Source: G020353115 sp964481765 | GTDB taxonomy: Bacteria > Bacteroidota > Bacteroidia > Bacteroidales > VadinHA17 | DNA length: 64,000 nt | Assembly: GCA_964481765.1 (NCBI GenBank) | Contig: CAYZVJ010000002.1 | Coordinates: 1-64,000 of the forward strand | Direction of reading: 5' to 3' | Part shown: piece by piece, positions 48,809 to 57,476 of the stretch | How positions within the stretch are numbered: the stretch's first letter is position 1 | Layout of the letters: the number at the start of each line of letters is the position of its first letter | The notes under the pieces: model-generated | The model's database searches: none | What the model was told of the DNA's origin: nothing | What the model saw: only the letters and a program-made list of their open reading frames with translations | Position numbers and translations under genes: made by a program

Positions 48809-49924
48809 TCAACGGTACTCAAATGTAAATCCAGCTTGCATAAATTTACTCACCTCGGTTACAAAACTGAGTACCAGGTCTCCTTTTTCCATGGTCTCTT
48901 CCCGCATGATTTTGTCCATACAGATGAATACCATTGGAGGTCCGACGTATCCCATGGAAGCCATTTTTGAATAGAAGGCATCCCTGGGGATCCCAAGGTT
49001 TGCAGACTCTTCCAGAATAATCTCAGAAATATGCCTGGATGGAAAATTAACCTGGAAAAAGCGGATCTTGCGAATGTCAATGGGATAACGGGTAAGCATC
49101 CGTTTTAAACCCTGGTAAAAAACCGAACCCTCCTCCTCATGAAAATGTTCGCGTAATTGCTCATTAAACATCTGTGATAGGTGGTGTAATCCTTGTTCAT
49201 ACTCATCCCTGGGATTAATCCAATAGGCGGGACGGTGGTTCAACATCGATGCTGGTTTCTTCCCACCGATGGATTCCATATAGGAGTTTCCCAGGTAAAA
49301 TCCACCGGTTATCTTATTTTCTGCCTGCAATACAATAGCCCCTGCTCCATCACTCAAAAAGTACCGCAAAAAAACCTCTTCTTTCTTCAGGATCTCCTGA
49401 TGATAATATTCGGCACGCAACTCGGAGGATGACATGCTGGAAGAGATGATGAGGGCATTACTATACCTGCCAGACTGCAACAGGTCATGTGCCACTACCA
49501 CTCCCTTATATGCCGAAGTGCAATTAGCATGTATGGATAGTTCGCTGCAATGCTCGATTCCCAGTGCTTCCTGTATTCTTACCGAAGCGGTTGGCATCTG
49601 GTCCTGGTGAGCACTTCCGTAAATGATCAGTTCCAGATCGTTCGGGTGAAGACCGGCCATATCCAACGCTTTCCTTGCCGCTTTTACTGACATGGTCACA
49701 TTATCATCGGTAAACTCCCTGGTTTCAGGGTCAATGGCAAAATGATAGTACTCCACCTCCAGCATCTCTTTCATCAACAGCTTCATCCTTTTCAGCCATT
49801 TTTGTATTCGTACAGGCGCCCTGGTCAACTCACCCAGAAAATAATCAACCTCATCAATGGTTACCGGAGTCCCGGGCAGATATGAGCCAGTACCTGTCAG
49901 CTTAATGTGCACATTATTTTTCAT
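48809..49924 (-). CDS. KAS III-like protein with altered catalytic residues
   Basis: From the ATG at 49924 the protein has 371 residues. It is KAS III-like: GSAHQDQMPT, the nucleophile Cys in HANCTSAYKG, and FLSDGAGAIVL. The later motifs deviate: the HQAN position reads FQVN, with another His five residues on (SRHIS), and the GN position reads GY. Normal decarboxylating condensation needs His and Asn. Known relatives that lost such residues transfer acyl groups without decarboxylation. Flexirubin loci have a KAS III (DarB), but no DarA is seen here. It ends the minus-strand operon with two crotonases. Confidence 0.75.
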   Translation of the reverse strand: MKNNVHIKLTGTGSYLPGTPVTIDEVDYFLGELTRAPVRIQKWLKRMKLLMKEMLEVEYYHFAIDPETREFTDDNVTMSVKAARKALDMAGLHPNDLELIIYGSAHQDQMPTASVRIQEALGIEHCSELSIHANCTSAYKGVVVAHDLLQSGRYSNALIISSSMSSSELRAEYYHQEILKKEEVFLRYFLSDGAGAIVLQAENKITGGFYLGNSYMESIGGKKPASMLNHRPAYWINPRDEYEQGLHHLSQMFNEQLREHFHEEEGSVFYQGLKRMLTRYPIDIRKIRFFQVNFPSRHISEIILEESANLGIPRDAFYSKMASMGYVGPPMVFICMDKIMREETMEKGDLVLSFVTEVSKFMQAGFTFEYR

Positions 49925-50609
49925 TACTCTTATCAAATTCCATCAACTGTTTTTCTACATATATCCGGTTATACTTTCCTTGCAGGAATTTTGCCAATCG
50001 CACTGCATAGTTCAGTATAACCTTTTTATCCAACACTTTATCCACAACTCCCCATGCAAGTGCTTCCCACGGCGTAAAACTATGTCCTCCAAGAACGATT
50101 TCAAACGTTTTTAAAGTATCGGTTAAGTTTAGCATATAATGCACTCCGCCCAAGCCAGGCAGTAAATTAAAGGATGATTCCGGTAATCCGAGAACAGCTC
50201 TTTCGGAACAAATTCGGATATGGCAGCTCAATGCCAGTTCAAAAGCAGCTCCCAGGCAAACTCCTGTAATAACAGCAATAACAGGTATAGACATTCTGTT
50301 GAAAAAACGAAAGGTTTCCAGGTTTTCAATCAAGAAATCATGATGTTGATTTTCCTGGCCTGACCGGCTTTCCGAATAATCTTCGGTGACGTTTTGAAGC
50401 AGGTCTTTCAATTCAGCACCAGAGGAAAAGTGCCGGCCTTTTCCGTAAACCAGTATTGCATTGATCTTTTCATCTGGAATGACATTCCTGACAAGATCAC
50501 CCAGTTCTTTGAAAAACAGATTATCCATGGAATTGTTTGGTGGCCTGTTCAGCACCAAATGTCCTATCATTTCCTCCACTTTCCACTCTATGGTTGAATA
50601 GTGATCCAC
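49914..50609 (-). CDS. Enoyl-CoA hydratase/isomerase-family protein
   Basis: The 231-residue crotonase starts at GTG. GKGRHFSSGAEL forms the oxyanion hole, GVCLGAAFELALSCHIRI is the core helix, and LPESSFNLLPGLGGV carries a Glu matching a catalytic acid. Its stop overlaps the KAS III-like start by 11 bp. The family hydrates, isomerises or decarboxylates acyl thioesters. It is a paralogue of the crotonase at 51032-51784. Confidence 0.82.
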   Translation of the reverse strand: MDHYSTIEWKVEEMIGHLVLNRPPNNSMDNLFFKELGDLVRNVIPDEKINAILVYGKGRHFSSGAELKDLLQNVTEDYSESRSGQENQHHDFLIENLETFRFFNRMSIPVIAVITGVCLGAAFELALSCHIRICSERAVLGLPESSFNLLPGLGGVHYMLNLTDTLKTFEIVLGGHSFTPWEALAWGVVDKVLDKKVILNYAVRLAKFLQGKYNRIYVEKQLMEFDKSNEK

Positions 50610-50634
50610 AATTAAAATAGGATTATTACTTTAT

Positions 50635-51003
50635 TTATATCTCAAAGATGATCATTCCCGCTACCCGTTTCCTGGAATGCGAAATAGAACAGCAGATGTT
50701 TTGTATCCCCCTGTTATAACAACAACCTTTCAAATGATCTGACAACCGGAGTACCGGTTTCCCAAAATCGTCGTTTAATATCTCTATTTCCCTGAAATCT
50801 CCCTCGTGCTGAAGCTCAGTAAACAGTAGCTTTTTTATAATGTATCGTCCTGCAAGGCTCCCGGCATTCGCTTTACCAGGGAAAAGTTCCAGTTCCCTCG
50901 GTGTGAACAACGGCTCAAGAACAGGTTTTTTGTTAAAGCGTTCGTACCAATCATCAAGTAACATGATCTCATGTTTCTTTCCATATTTAACCAAATGATT
51001 CAC
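50635..51003 (-). CDS. Degenerate AcpS-like protein
   Basis: The 122-residue protein (GTG start at 51003) resembles AcpS: FTPRELEL, AGRYIIKKLL, DDFGKPVLRLS and a closing SISHSRKRVAG. Two residues that bind metal in AcpS are missing: there is no N-terminal G-x-D motif, and the K-E pair reads K-K. It is therefore probably inactive as a phosphopantetheinyl transferase or has an altered mechanism. It lies between two crotonase genes. An intact AcpS sits in the other arm. Confidence 0.65.
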   Translation of the reverse strand: MNHLVKYGKKHEIMLLDDWYERFNKKPVLEPLFTPRELELFPGKANAGSLAGRYIIKKLLFTELQHEGDFREIEILNDDFGKPVLRLSDHLKGCCYNRGIQNICCSISHSRKRVAGMIIFEI

Positions 51004-51031
51004 TGTAGCATGTGATTAACAACCATAAAGT

Positions 51032-51784
51032 TCAGTCTGATTCATTTTCTCTTCGCTTTGCTTCTTTACGGGCAAGATCACAAAATAGTCTTGTCTCTTC
51101 TATGAAGGCTTCCTCAGCGCTTTTACTCCTGCAATAATAGATCGCTCTGGTAATGGCTTGAATGACTTCCCTTGGTTTATTATGAACCATGGATTTCAAC
51201 AGATGGACGGAATAAGATAAGGTTTCACCAGAAGCCACAACATGGTCTACAATATTCAATTCCAATGCTTTTGCTGCACCAATCATATCACCACCAATGA
51301 TCATCTCATAACTCACGCCTCCTTTGAGGAGTTTTGATAACCGGCGAATACCTCCAAGGCCGGGCATCAAATTGTGGTTTACTTCAGGAAAAGCAAACAG
51401 GGTTTTTTCGCCGCAAACTCTAATATGGCAGGCTAACGCAATTTCAAAGCCCCCTCCAAAACAGATTCCGTCAACAGCGGCTACAACGGGAATATCCAAT
51501 TCTTCAATTGATTGTAACAATCGTTTCCCCTGTTCTATTTTCGTTTGAAGCAGGTTTTTCTTCCCGGTTATTTCAAATAATTCCTGAATATCTGCCCCCG
51601 AAGAAAAATGCCTGCCACTACCTGTAAAAACAAGACCTTTCAGCCTGTTTTTATGACGAAAATCTTCCAACTCGCTATCCTTCAGAAAATCCGGTTCAGA
51701 CAGGGAGTTTGCTGGAGGATTATCCAGGGTAATGATTCCAACAGGGTCATCAACACTAAATTGAATATGTCTTTTATTATCCAT
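51032..51784 (-). CDS. Enoyl-CoA hydratase/isomerase-family protein
   Basis: The 250-residue crotonase has GSGRHFSSGADI, GICFGGGFEIALACHIRV and FPEVNHNLMPGLGG, with the Glu of the core helix and the downstream Glu both present. It overlaps the thioesterase gene by 8 bp. With the second crotonase and the KAS III-like protein it forms a compact acyl-thioester module that could shape or shorten an acyl chain. The exact reaction is unknown. Confidence 0.84.
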   Translation of the reverse strand: MDNKRHIQFSVDDPVGIITLDNPPANSLSEPDFLKDSELEDFRHKNRLKGLVFTGSGRHFSSGADIQELFEITGKKNLLQTKIEQGKRLLQSIEELDIPVVAAVDGICFGGGFEIALACHIRVCGEKTLFAFPEVNHNLMPGLGGIRRLSKLLKGGVSYEMIIGGDMIGAAKALELNIVDHVVASGETLSYSVHLLKSMVHNKPREVIQAITRAIYYCRSKSAEEAFIEETRLFCDLARKEAKRRENESD

Positions 51785-52163
51785 TAAGCATCATTAAAAT
51801 CTCTTGTGGCATATCAATGGGTGTCCTTGTTTCATCCAGCAATAACGTTTTGACAGTTGCTTTTGATACCTTTTTATTTGTACCGGATTGAAGCATTTCA
51901 TGATGAAAAATCAGATAAGGATCTTCCCTTCCAATGGATGTATTGATCACCAGTTTATCAAAAAGTTTGATCTCTCTTATGTATTTAATGGATGTCTCAA
52001 CCACAACCAGAAAATTACCTGATTTTCTGAAGAAGTCGATGAGTCCTTTCTCCTTTATAATCTCCCACCTTGCATGTTCGAAATAGTTGAGATAAACGGC
52101 ATTGTTCACATGGTTAAATGAATCGAGCTCATATCCCCTAACCTCAACAATACTTTGAAACAT
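51777..52163 (-). CDS. 4HBT-family thioesterase
   Basis: The 128-residue hot-dog protein has VRGYELDSFNHVNNAVYLNYFEHARWE, a standard 4HBT/YbgC/FadM-like signature with the catalytic Asp. It opens the minus-strand operon that runs to the KAS III-like gene. It probably releases free acid from ACP or CoA. It is a paralogue of the thioesterase at 11180-11605. Confidence 0.84.
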   Translation of the reverse strand: MFQSIVEVRGYELDSFNHVNNAVYLNYFEHARWEIIKEKGLIDFFRKSGNFLVVVETSIKYIREIKLFDKLVINTSIGREDPYLIFHHEMLQSGTNKKVSKATVKTLLLDETRTPIDMPQEILMMLNG

Positions 52164-52252
52164 AGATATAATTATTTAATGATTTGTCTTCCGGAAATGA
52201 TTCGTCACAGGATAACTCCCATTTGCTTTCCCAAAGTTTTTGTATGAAAATA

Positions 52253-52281
52253 CAAATGTAAAAATTAATTTTATTTCAATT
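52253..52281 (-). promoter_or_regulatory. Candidate promoter of the thioesterase-crotonase operon
   Basis: On the minus strand TACATTTG (52253-52260) matches TAnnTTTG, and ATTG (52278-52281) sits 17 bp upstream as a weak -33 box. The predicted start leaves a leader of about 80 bases. Confidence 0.45.
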
Positions 52282-52359
52282 TCCCTCGATACAATCTTAC
52301 GGACACATTCCGTTTAGTATCCATAATAATGAATTGAATGGTGAAAACTTCACAAGGCT

Positions 52360-53718
52360 ATGTCAGATGAAAAGAAGTTAAATCTGGATTACCAGACAAT
52401 AAAAGAACTGGAGCTTATGTATGGTGAAGGCTCCGGTTTAACACTGTTTGACATGTTAAACAGGACCGTTACACCCGGAGGAAGTGAATTTTTACGAAAA
52501 AGATTCAGAAATCCCCTTTGTGACAGAGAAGAGATCTTACGCAGGCAGGCGAGTATAACATACATCATGGGCCGGTTTGAAAACTGGGATATTAAGGCAT
52601 TTAAAAATTTGATGGATCAGGTCGAACAGTATTATTATTCGAAAGCAGAACCGGTATCCAGTCAACATAAAATTGCAATCTACCTGGAAGGTTTGATTGA
52701 TATGATCCGGAATAAAAATTTCCGGCAAACCATCTTTAATGGAACCCGGATAACCATCGTTTTCATCTCCTTGCTTTCTAATTTTTTACACCGGATTTCT
52801 TCCGATGATTTCCCCTCCCTGTTGCTGGAAATAACCGGTGAGCTGGCTCGAATTCTCGGATCTGAACCCTTTTCAAGGATTATCCACAAAGGATTAGACA
52901 AGGGCGTGAGCACCGCACAGCTCATTTACTACGACAAACTATTCAGAGAGAAGCATAAGGCAGCGGTGATCAACCTGGTTTCCCTCCTTTACGAACTGGA
53001 TGTTTTGATCTCCATGGCAAAAGCCCATGATGAATATGGTCTTGTTTTCCCGGAAATTATCGATTCCAGTGAGCCGGAAATGGAAGTCGAGGGATTATAC
53101 CATCTATTTCTTAAAAATCCCGTCGGTAATTCCACCCAATTCAGTAACAAGAGTAATTTTCTTTTCCTGACAGGTCCAAACATGTCCGGGAAAACCACTT
53201 TTTTAAAATCTTGTGGCATCGCTGTTTTTCTTGCTCATCTTGGAATGGGAGTCCCTGCAACTTCCATGCGAATGACACTGTTTCAATGCCTCTTCAGTAG
53301 CCTGAACACCACGGATAATCTGAGCCTCGGATACAGCTATTTCTACAGCGAGGTCCTCCGGATAAAGAAAGCCGCAGAAAGCCTCCGGAATCATGAAAAA
53401 TCGTTCATGATATTCGATGAACTATTTAAAGGAACAAATGTAAAGGATGCCTACGATGGATCAATCCTTGTGATCGATGGATTGATGAAATGGAAATCAT
53501 CACTCTTCATTCTTTCCTCGCATCTGCTGGAACTGGAACATGCAATACGGGACTATCCGAACACTTTTTTTCAGCATTTTGATTCCGATGTTGTTAATGG
53601 GAAACCCGTTTTCAACTTTGGATTACACGACGGGATATCAACCGAAAGACTGGGTTTATTAATCCTGAAAAATGAACAAATCGATGAGATGTTGGATCCG
53701 CAGAGTGCAGCGAATTAA
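52360..53718 (+). CDS. MutS-family ATPase lacking mismatch-recognition domain
   Basis: The 452-residue protein has the MutS core and ATPase domains: lever-type helices in residues 20-240, Walker A TGPNMSGKTT (272-280), FDELFKGTN as Walker B, and ILSSHLLELE. The N-terminal mismatch-binding and connector domains are missing, as in stand-alone MutS-related proteins common in Bacteroidota. It is not a normal repair MutS. It ends in a 4-bp overlap with the convergent SiaC-like gene and probably lies outside the biosynthetic locus. Confidence 0.85.
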   Translation: MSDEKKLNLDYQTIKELELMYGEGSGLTLFDMLNRTVTPGGSEFLRKRFRNPLCDREEILRRQASITYIMGRFENWDIKAFKNLMDQVEQYYYSKAEPVSSQHKIAIYLEGLIDMIRNKNFRQTIFNGTRITIVFISLLSNFLHRISSDDFPSLLLEITGELARILGSEPFSRIIHKGLDKGVSTAQLIYYDKLFREKHKAAVINLVSLLYELDVLISMAKAHDEYGLVFPEIIDSSEPEMEVEGLYHLFLKNPVGNSTQFSNKSNFLFLTGPNMSGKTTFLKSCGIAVFLAHLGMGVPATSMRMTLFQCLFSSLNTTDNLSLGYSYFYSEVLRIKKAAESLRNHEKSFMIFDELFKGTNVKDAYDGSILVIDGLMKWKSSLFILSSHLLELEHAIRDYPNTFFQHFDSDVVNGKPVFNFGLHDGISTERLGLLILKNEQIDEMLDPQSAAN

Positions 53719-54098
53719 TCGGGTGTCTCTTCCTCCTCAATAAAATTAAATGGCGATAACACCAGCTTTTTCAGTACATGTCCAAGTTCATACATATCAT
53801 CATCTCCCACCTCATAATGCCAGTTGACAACCATTTTTTTCTGATGCCCTTCGACCTCTCCCAATATCTTAAGTATGTTGTAAATCCACTTGGTTGCAGC
53901 CGTGTTAATGTATTCAAATTTCAGGTCAATTGTAGTATGATCGGCCAATGATTTAGCATATTCTTTTACCCAAACCATCACCGGTTTGAAAAAATCTGCC
54001 GGGTTTTCGGGAATTGACCGGCCGATAAATTGGAGATTGCCATCTTGTAAACTAACGAGTGGAGATTTCCTTGTAGATTCAATAAGTAAATCTTGCAT
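53715..54098 (-). CDS. SiaC-family (DUF1987) regulatory phosphoprotein
   Basis: The 127-residue protein shows the DUF1987 pattern: GRSIPENPADFFKPV near the start, KFEYINTAATKWIYNIL with the Thr normally phosphorylated, then VVNWHYEVGDDDMYELG. In Pseudomonas, SiaC is controlled by a kinase and phosphatase and modulates a diguanylate cyclase. No partner kinase, phosphatase or cyclase gene is seen here. A TACTTTTG box at 54147-54154 (minus strand) could be its promoter. Confidence 0.85.
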   Translation of the reverse strand: MQDLLIESTRKSPLVSLQDGNLQFIGRSIPENPADFFKPVMVWVKEYAKSLADHTTIDLKFEYINTAATKWIYNILKILGEVEGHQKKMVVNWHYEVGDDDMYELGHVLKKLVLSPFNFIEEEETPD

Positions 54099-54252
54099 GT
54101 CAGGTTTATTCTTTTATTGCCTGGAATAAAAATAAAACATTTAATTCAAAAGTAAAAACCAACTTCCCTTCCCCATCCATCATCCGTGGCTAAGAAGCAA
54201 CCCGAATATGTTCTGATCTGTCTATTTACCGGCGATTACACCTCATTCGATT

Positions 54253-55368
54253 CTACGACCGGAAGATGAACATCGGAATGGTTGTTTGCTGAATCATCCG
54301 TTTCAGATTATTCGGGCTCAGCAAACGATATATCATACTTCTCCTGGGATTCGTAAATGAAATAATATGAATATTCTCTTCTTTAACAAAATCCATTATC
54401 CCATTGATCATGTCCTCGTTCTTGATTAACCGAAGGTCGATGGAATAATTGCTGTAATCCTGCTCGATCACCTCCTGAAGTTCATGCATTTTTTGAACTT
54501 TCAGTGTGTTATCATCCTCATTCTCAACATGAATGCAAAAGTATTTCACCTTGAAAGGAGCCATAAGGGCAAGCAGTGTTCTCAAGGATGTAAAATCGGA
54601 ATCGAGGAAATCCGTGGCATAGAGAAGATTGATGTTTTCCACACCCTGAAATTCAGCCTCTTGCGGAACGACCAGTAATGGAACAGTTACATTTTGGGCA
54701 ATTTTCAAACAGAGGATTTCAGACTGTTGGGTAATTTTATCTGGTTCCCTGCTAGTACCCAGAATAATTAATTCAGGCCGGTAGTGGTTGCTCATCTGAA
54801 TAATTTCACTTTCCAGCGATCCCAGCGCCTTTGAATAGTGAATTCTTGCCCTTGTAACTGTTTCAGGTTTTACTTTTTCTTTCAATTTCGACGTGAATGC
54901 AAGAATATTTTCTTTACACTTCTCCTCGATCAACTGTAACTCTTCGTCATGATATTTTTCAAACGTGCTTGTTTGCTTTATTCGCTGTTTCTTAAGGGGG
55001 TCATCGTATACATGGAAAAGACGAATTTCACCGTGCAGGTTCTCAGCCAAACTGATGGCATATTGAGCTGCTGTTACAGCCACATCCGAAAAGTCAACCG
55101 GGACCAGAATTTTCCTGAAGTGTGTTGCTTTCTGATCATCCAGTTTCCCGTATTTGCCCGTCAATTCCACGATTACCCCGATAGCTTTCTCAACATCGCT
55201 ATCCTTAACTTTTACCGTCACCCCTTCGGTCCTTTTCATTTTTCTTGATGTGTCGCTTTCATCGAATGCAAGGAAAGATTCAATACTGCACGAATCAAGA
55301 TGGCTTTTAAGAAAATAGGCTGCATGGGAATTCCCCAGTGTAATAATATTAATCAAGGTGCTGCTCAT
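54253..55368 (-). CDS. Tandem universal stress protein with DUF2007-like N-terminus
   Basis: From the ATG at 55368 the protein has 371 residues (a GTG at 55404 would add 12). Residues 1-75 resemble a DUF2007 signal-transducing domain (INIITLGNSHAAYFLKSHL). Two UspA domains follow: the first with ILVPVDFSDVA, ELIILGTSREP and VPLLVVP; the second with LLYATDFLDSD and IPMFIFRS. The first keeps the ATP-binding G-x2-G-x9-GS-like region only partly. It likely acts in stress signalling and is unrelated to the biosynthetic locus. Confidence 0.8.
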   Translation of the reverse strand: MSSTLINIITLGNSHAAYFLKSHLDSCSIESFLAFDESDTSRKMKRTEGVTVKVKDSDVEKAIGVIVELTGKYGKLDDQKATHFRKILVPVDFSDVAVTAAQYAISLAENLHGEIRLFHVYDDPLKKQRIKQTSTFEKYHDEELQLIEEKCKENILAFTSKLKEKVKPETVTRARIHYSKALGSLESEIIQMSNHYRPELIILGTSREPDKITQQSEILCLKIAQNVTVPLLVVPQEAEFQGVENINLLYATDFLDSDFTSLRTLLALMAPFKVKYFCIHVENEDDNTLKVQKMHELQEVIEQDYSNYSIDLRLIKNEDMINGIMDFVKEENIHIISFTNPRRSMIYRLLSPNNLKRMIQQTTIPMFIFRS

Positions 55369-55523
55369 AGCCGGGTCATTGAGAATGTGATCATTTTTTG
55401 CCACTAAAATTTACAAAATATTATGGTTATTTCCCAATCCCGGAAGGGATAAAAGGTCTTACTAATGAAGAGAATAATGATATATGGGGACGGGAACAGG
55501 TTCTTTATAAAGGAATTAGGGCG

Positions 55524-56666
55524 TCATTCAAAGATCACCGGGTATACCAGCTGCACGTTTACTTTTTCACCGTATTGCCTCCCGGATCTCCATCTTGGGG
55601 AGGATTTGACCACCCTGATTGCCTCCCGGTCCAGCAACGGATCAACCACCTGTATCGCCTTAACGTCTTCCACTTTTCCGTATGTGTTTACTATAAACTG
55701 GATCAATACTTCCCCGGTAATACCACGTTCTCTTGCGTTTTCAGGATATTTCAGATTCTTGCAGATATAATCATTAAAATCCTGATACCCGTTTACGGAA
55801 AATTGCGGCATTTCATCAACCCATGTAAAGAAAAGGGTGCCCGTTGCTGTTCTTCCAGTATCCCCTTTTTCCAATCCTTTCTCAACATCCATATCGGCTG
55901 ACACACTTTTTGCCGGAAGGGTAGCAACTTTTTTGGCTGCTGATTTTCCAGCTTCAGATACGGTTTTAACCTCAACACCGGCAACCTGTTTAACTCCTTC
56001 AATCAAAAGGGTATCCACTGGTTCATCCGGTATCATTTCCTCAGCTGCTTGTGCAAGACGAACATCCCTTTCGGGGAAGTCTTTTTCTTCCATTTCTCTT
56101 TCACCTGTAATTACAGTCGTTTCTTCCGTTAATTCAGATTCCTTATTATCAAGAGGGTAGGTTGATGAATCCGGGCGCCTGGACGATTCAGGAGGAGTTT
56201 CAATTTGTGCTTCAGGTGTGGATTCTTCCACCCGGGTAATCCGATCCTCACTTTTCATTTCTTCCTCCTGTATCTGTTCGGCCACATAGTTTTCGTGACG
56301 GAAAATATCGGTATTTATAAGACCAAATATACCAAGAATGATAAGTATTATAGCTGCTGCAGATATGTATATTAATGTGGGATTAAGCCTTCTTTCTCTA
56401 CCATAAAGCATTTTTGTGGGCCTGGTTGAATACCTGCTTCTGATTTTTTTTCGCAGGGCTAAAACAAGCTCGTGCTGCCTCTTTTGATCGGTGAGGTTTT
56501 TATATCCCTCAACCGCATCCCTGCACATTTCACACTCCTCCATATGCAGCCTGACAACCTCCAGGTCCTTATTGCTGAGCATTCCGGAATGATACCGGTT
56601 AATAGCATCCAGGGTTAAACAACCAGAAGCATTGAACAGATTGCGCGTATGTTTTGATTTAATCAT
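55524..56666 (-). CDS. Anti-sigma factor with TonB C-terminal domain
   Basis: The 380-residue protein starts at ATG 56666, with an 8-bp overlap with the sigma gene. Residues 15-65 hold an H-x3-C-x2-C zinc-finger-type anti-sigma motif (HMEECEMC). One membrane helix follows (about residues 95-117), then a long disordered Glu/Pro-rich linker and a C-terminal TonB_C domain (LKYPENARERGITGEVLIQFIVN). The fusion suggests that an envelope signal felt by the TonB_C domain controls the sigma factor. The neighbouring VIT-VWA protein carries the same C-terminal domain. Confidence 0.85.
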   Translation of the reverse strand: MIKSKHTRNLFNASGCLTLDAINRYHSGMLSNKDLEVVRLHMEECEMCRDAVEGYKNLTDQKRQHELVLALRKKIRSRYSTRPTKMLYGRERRLNPTLIYISAAAIILIILGIFGLINTDIFRHENYVAEQIQEEEMKSEDRITRVEESTPEAQIETPPESSRRPDSSTYPLDNKESELTEETTVITGEREMEEKDFPERDVRLAQAAEEMIPDEPVDTLLIEGVKQVAGVEVKTVSEAGKSAAKKVATLPAKSVSADMDVEKGLEKGDTGRTATGTLFFTWVDEMPQFSVNGYQDFNDYICKNLKYPENARERGITGEVLIQFIVNTYGKVEDVKAIQVVDPLLDREAIRVVKSSPRWRSGRQYGEKVNVQLVYPVIFE

Positions 56667-57264
56667 CACCTCTGTTTAGGATTTTTTGTAAATTCCTTTT
56701 GCCATTCTGTATATAACTTTTTACCTGCTTGAGGTTGTAGCCAGTAAGGCTGACGATCTCTTTATACGACTTTTCCTTCAGGTACATCAACTCAATACAT
56801 TTCGATTGCTCTTTTGACAGCATCGCAATTCCACTTGAAAGTGCTTCCAACATATGATCCAGTTCTCTCTCATTGTTCAGATGCATTTCGTCTGCAGATT
56901 TCATAATCGATTCTCTTAATTTGATCAGTTCAGCTTCATGGTATCTGTTTACTGTCCGCATTTTTCTCAATTGCATCAGACAATGATTCCTGGTAAGTGT
57001 GTACAACCAGGATTTAAAATGCTCCACACGATGGTTCACCAGATCATCCATCAGGTTTTCAAATATCTGCATCACAGCATCTTTTGAATCTTCTTCACTC
57101 TTCAGGTATTTGAGACATATACCCAACACCAGGTGGGTGTATCGTTCAAACAATACGCCGATCCATTCCGGATTACGATCTTCCCGGTACCGTGCGATTA
57201 TGTCCTGATCGCTGTATTGATCCGGCTTCCCTTTTCCATCCCTATGTGTTACTCTGAGAAACAA
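56659..57264 (-). CDS. ECF-type RNA polymerase sigma factor
   Basis: The 201-residue protein (TTG start at 57264) has region 2 (FERYTHLVLGICLKYLKSEEDSKDAVMQIF) and region 4 (LSKEQSKCIELMYLKEKSYKEIVSLTGYNLKQVKSYIQNGKRNL). It is encoded in one operon with its membrane anti-sigma factor. A TACTTTTG box upstream at 57293-57300 could be its promoter. The divergent VIT-VWA gene is a plausible target. Confidence 0.88.
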   Translation of the reverse strand: MFLRVTHRDGKGKPDQYSDQDIIARYREDRNPEWIGVLFERYTHLVLGICLKYLKSEEDSKDAVMQIFENLMDDLVNHRVEHFKSWLYTLTRNHCLMQLRKMRTVNRYHEAELIKLRESIMKSADEMHLNNERELDHMLEALSSGIAMLSKEQSKCIELMYLKEKSYKEIVSLTGYNLKQVKSYIQNGKRNLQKILNRGDD

Positions 57265-57292
57265 AACAACTGTTTTGATTTTTAGTGTATAA

Positions 57293-57300
57293 CAAAAGTA
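57293..57300 (-). promoter_or_regulatory. Candidate -7 box of the sigma/anti-sigma operon
   Basis: TACTTTTG on the minus strand matches TAnnTTTG; no clear -33 box is present. In the same divergent region TTCATTATGGAA occurs twice (near 57336 and 57390), which could be a regulator binding repeat. Confidence 0.35.
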
Positions 57301-57476
57301 ATAAAAAGGCTCATTCCTGGAAAAATGATGTCATTTCATTATGGAATTTACGTTGCGACTGCATCCCATCAATGAAATCAATTCTTTTTCATTATGGAAA
57401 TCACCTATCCCGAAGAAAAGAGAATTTTATCTATAGACGGTATAGTTATTGTACAATCCAATTAAAAAAATGTATC

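Noticed and set aside
48809..52163. HMG-CoA synthase-type beta-branching cassette
   Set aside because: There are two crotonases, but the KAS III-like protein does not show HMG-CoA synthase motifs, including the catalytic Glu. I keep it as a KAS III relative.
57285..57476. 64-residue N-terminal extension of the VIT-VWA protein
   Set aside because: The signal peptide starts at 57477; the extension would bury it.
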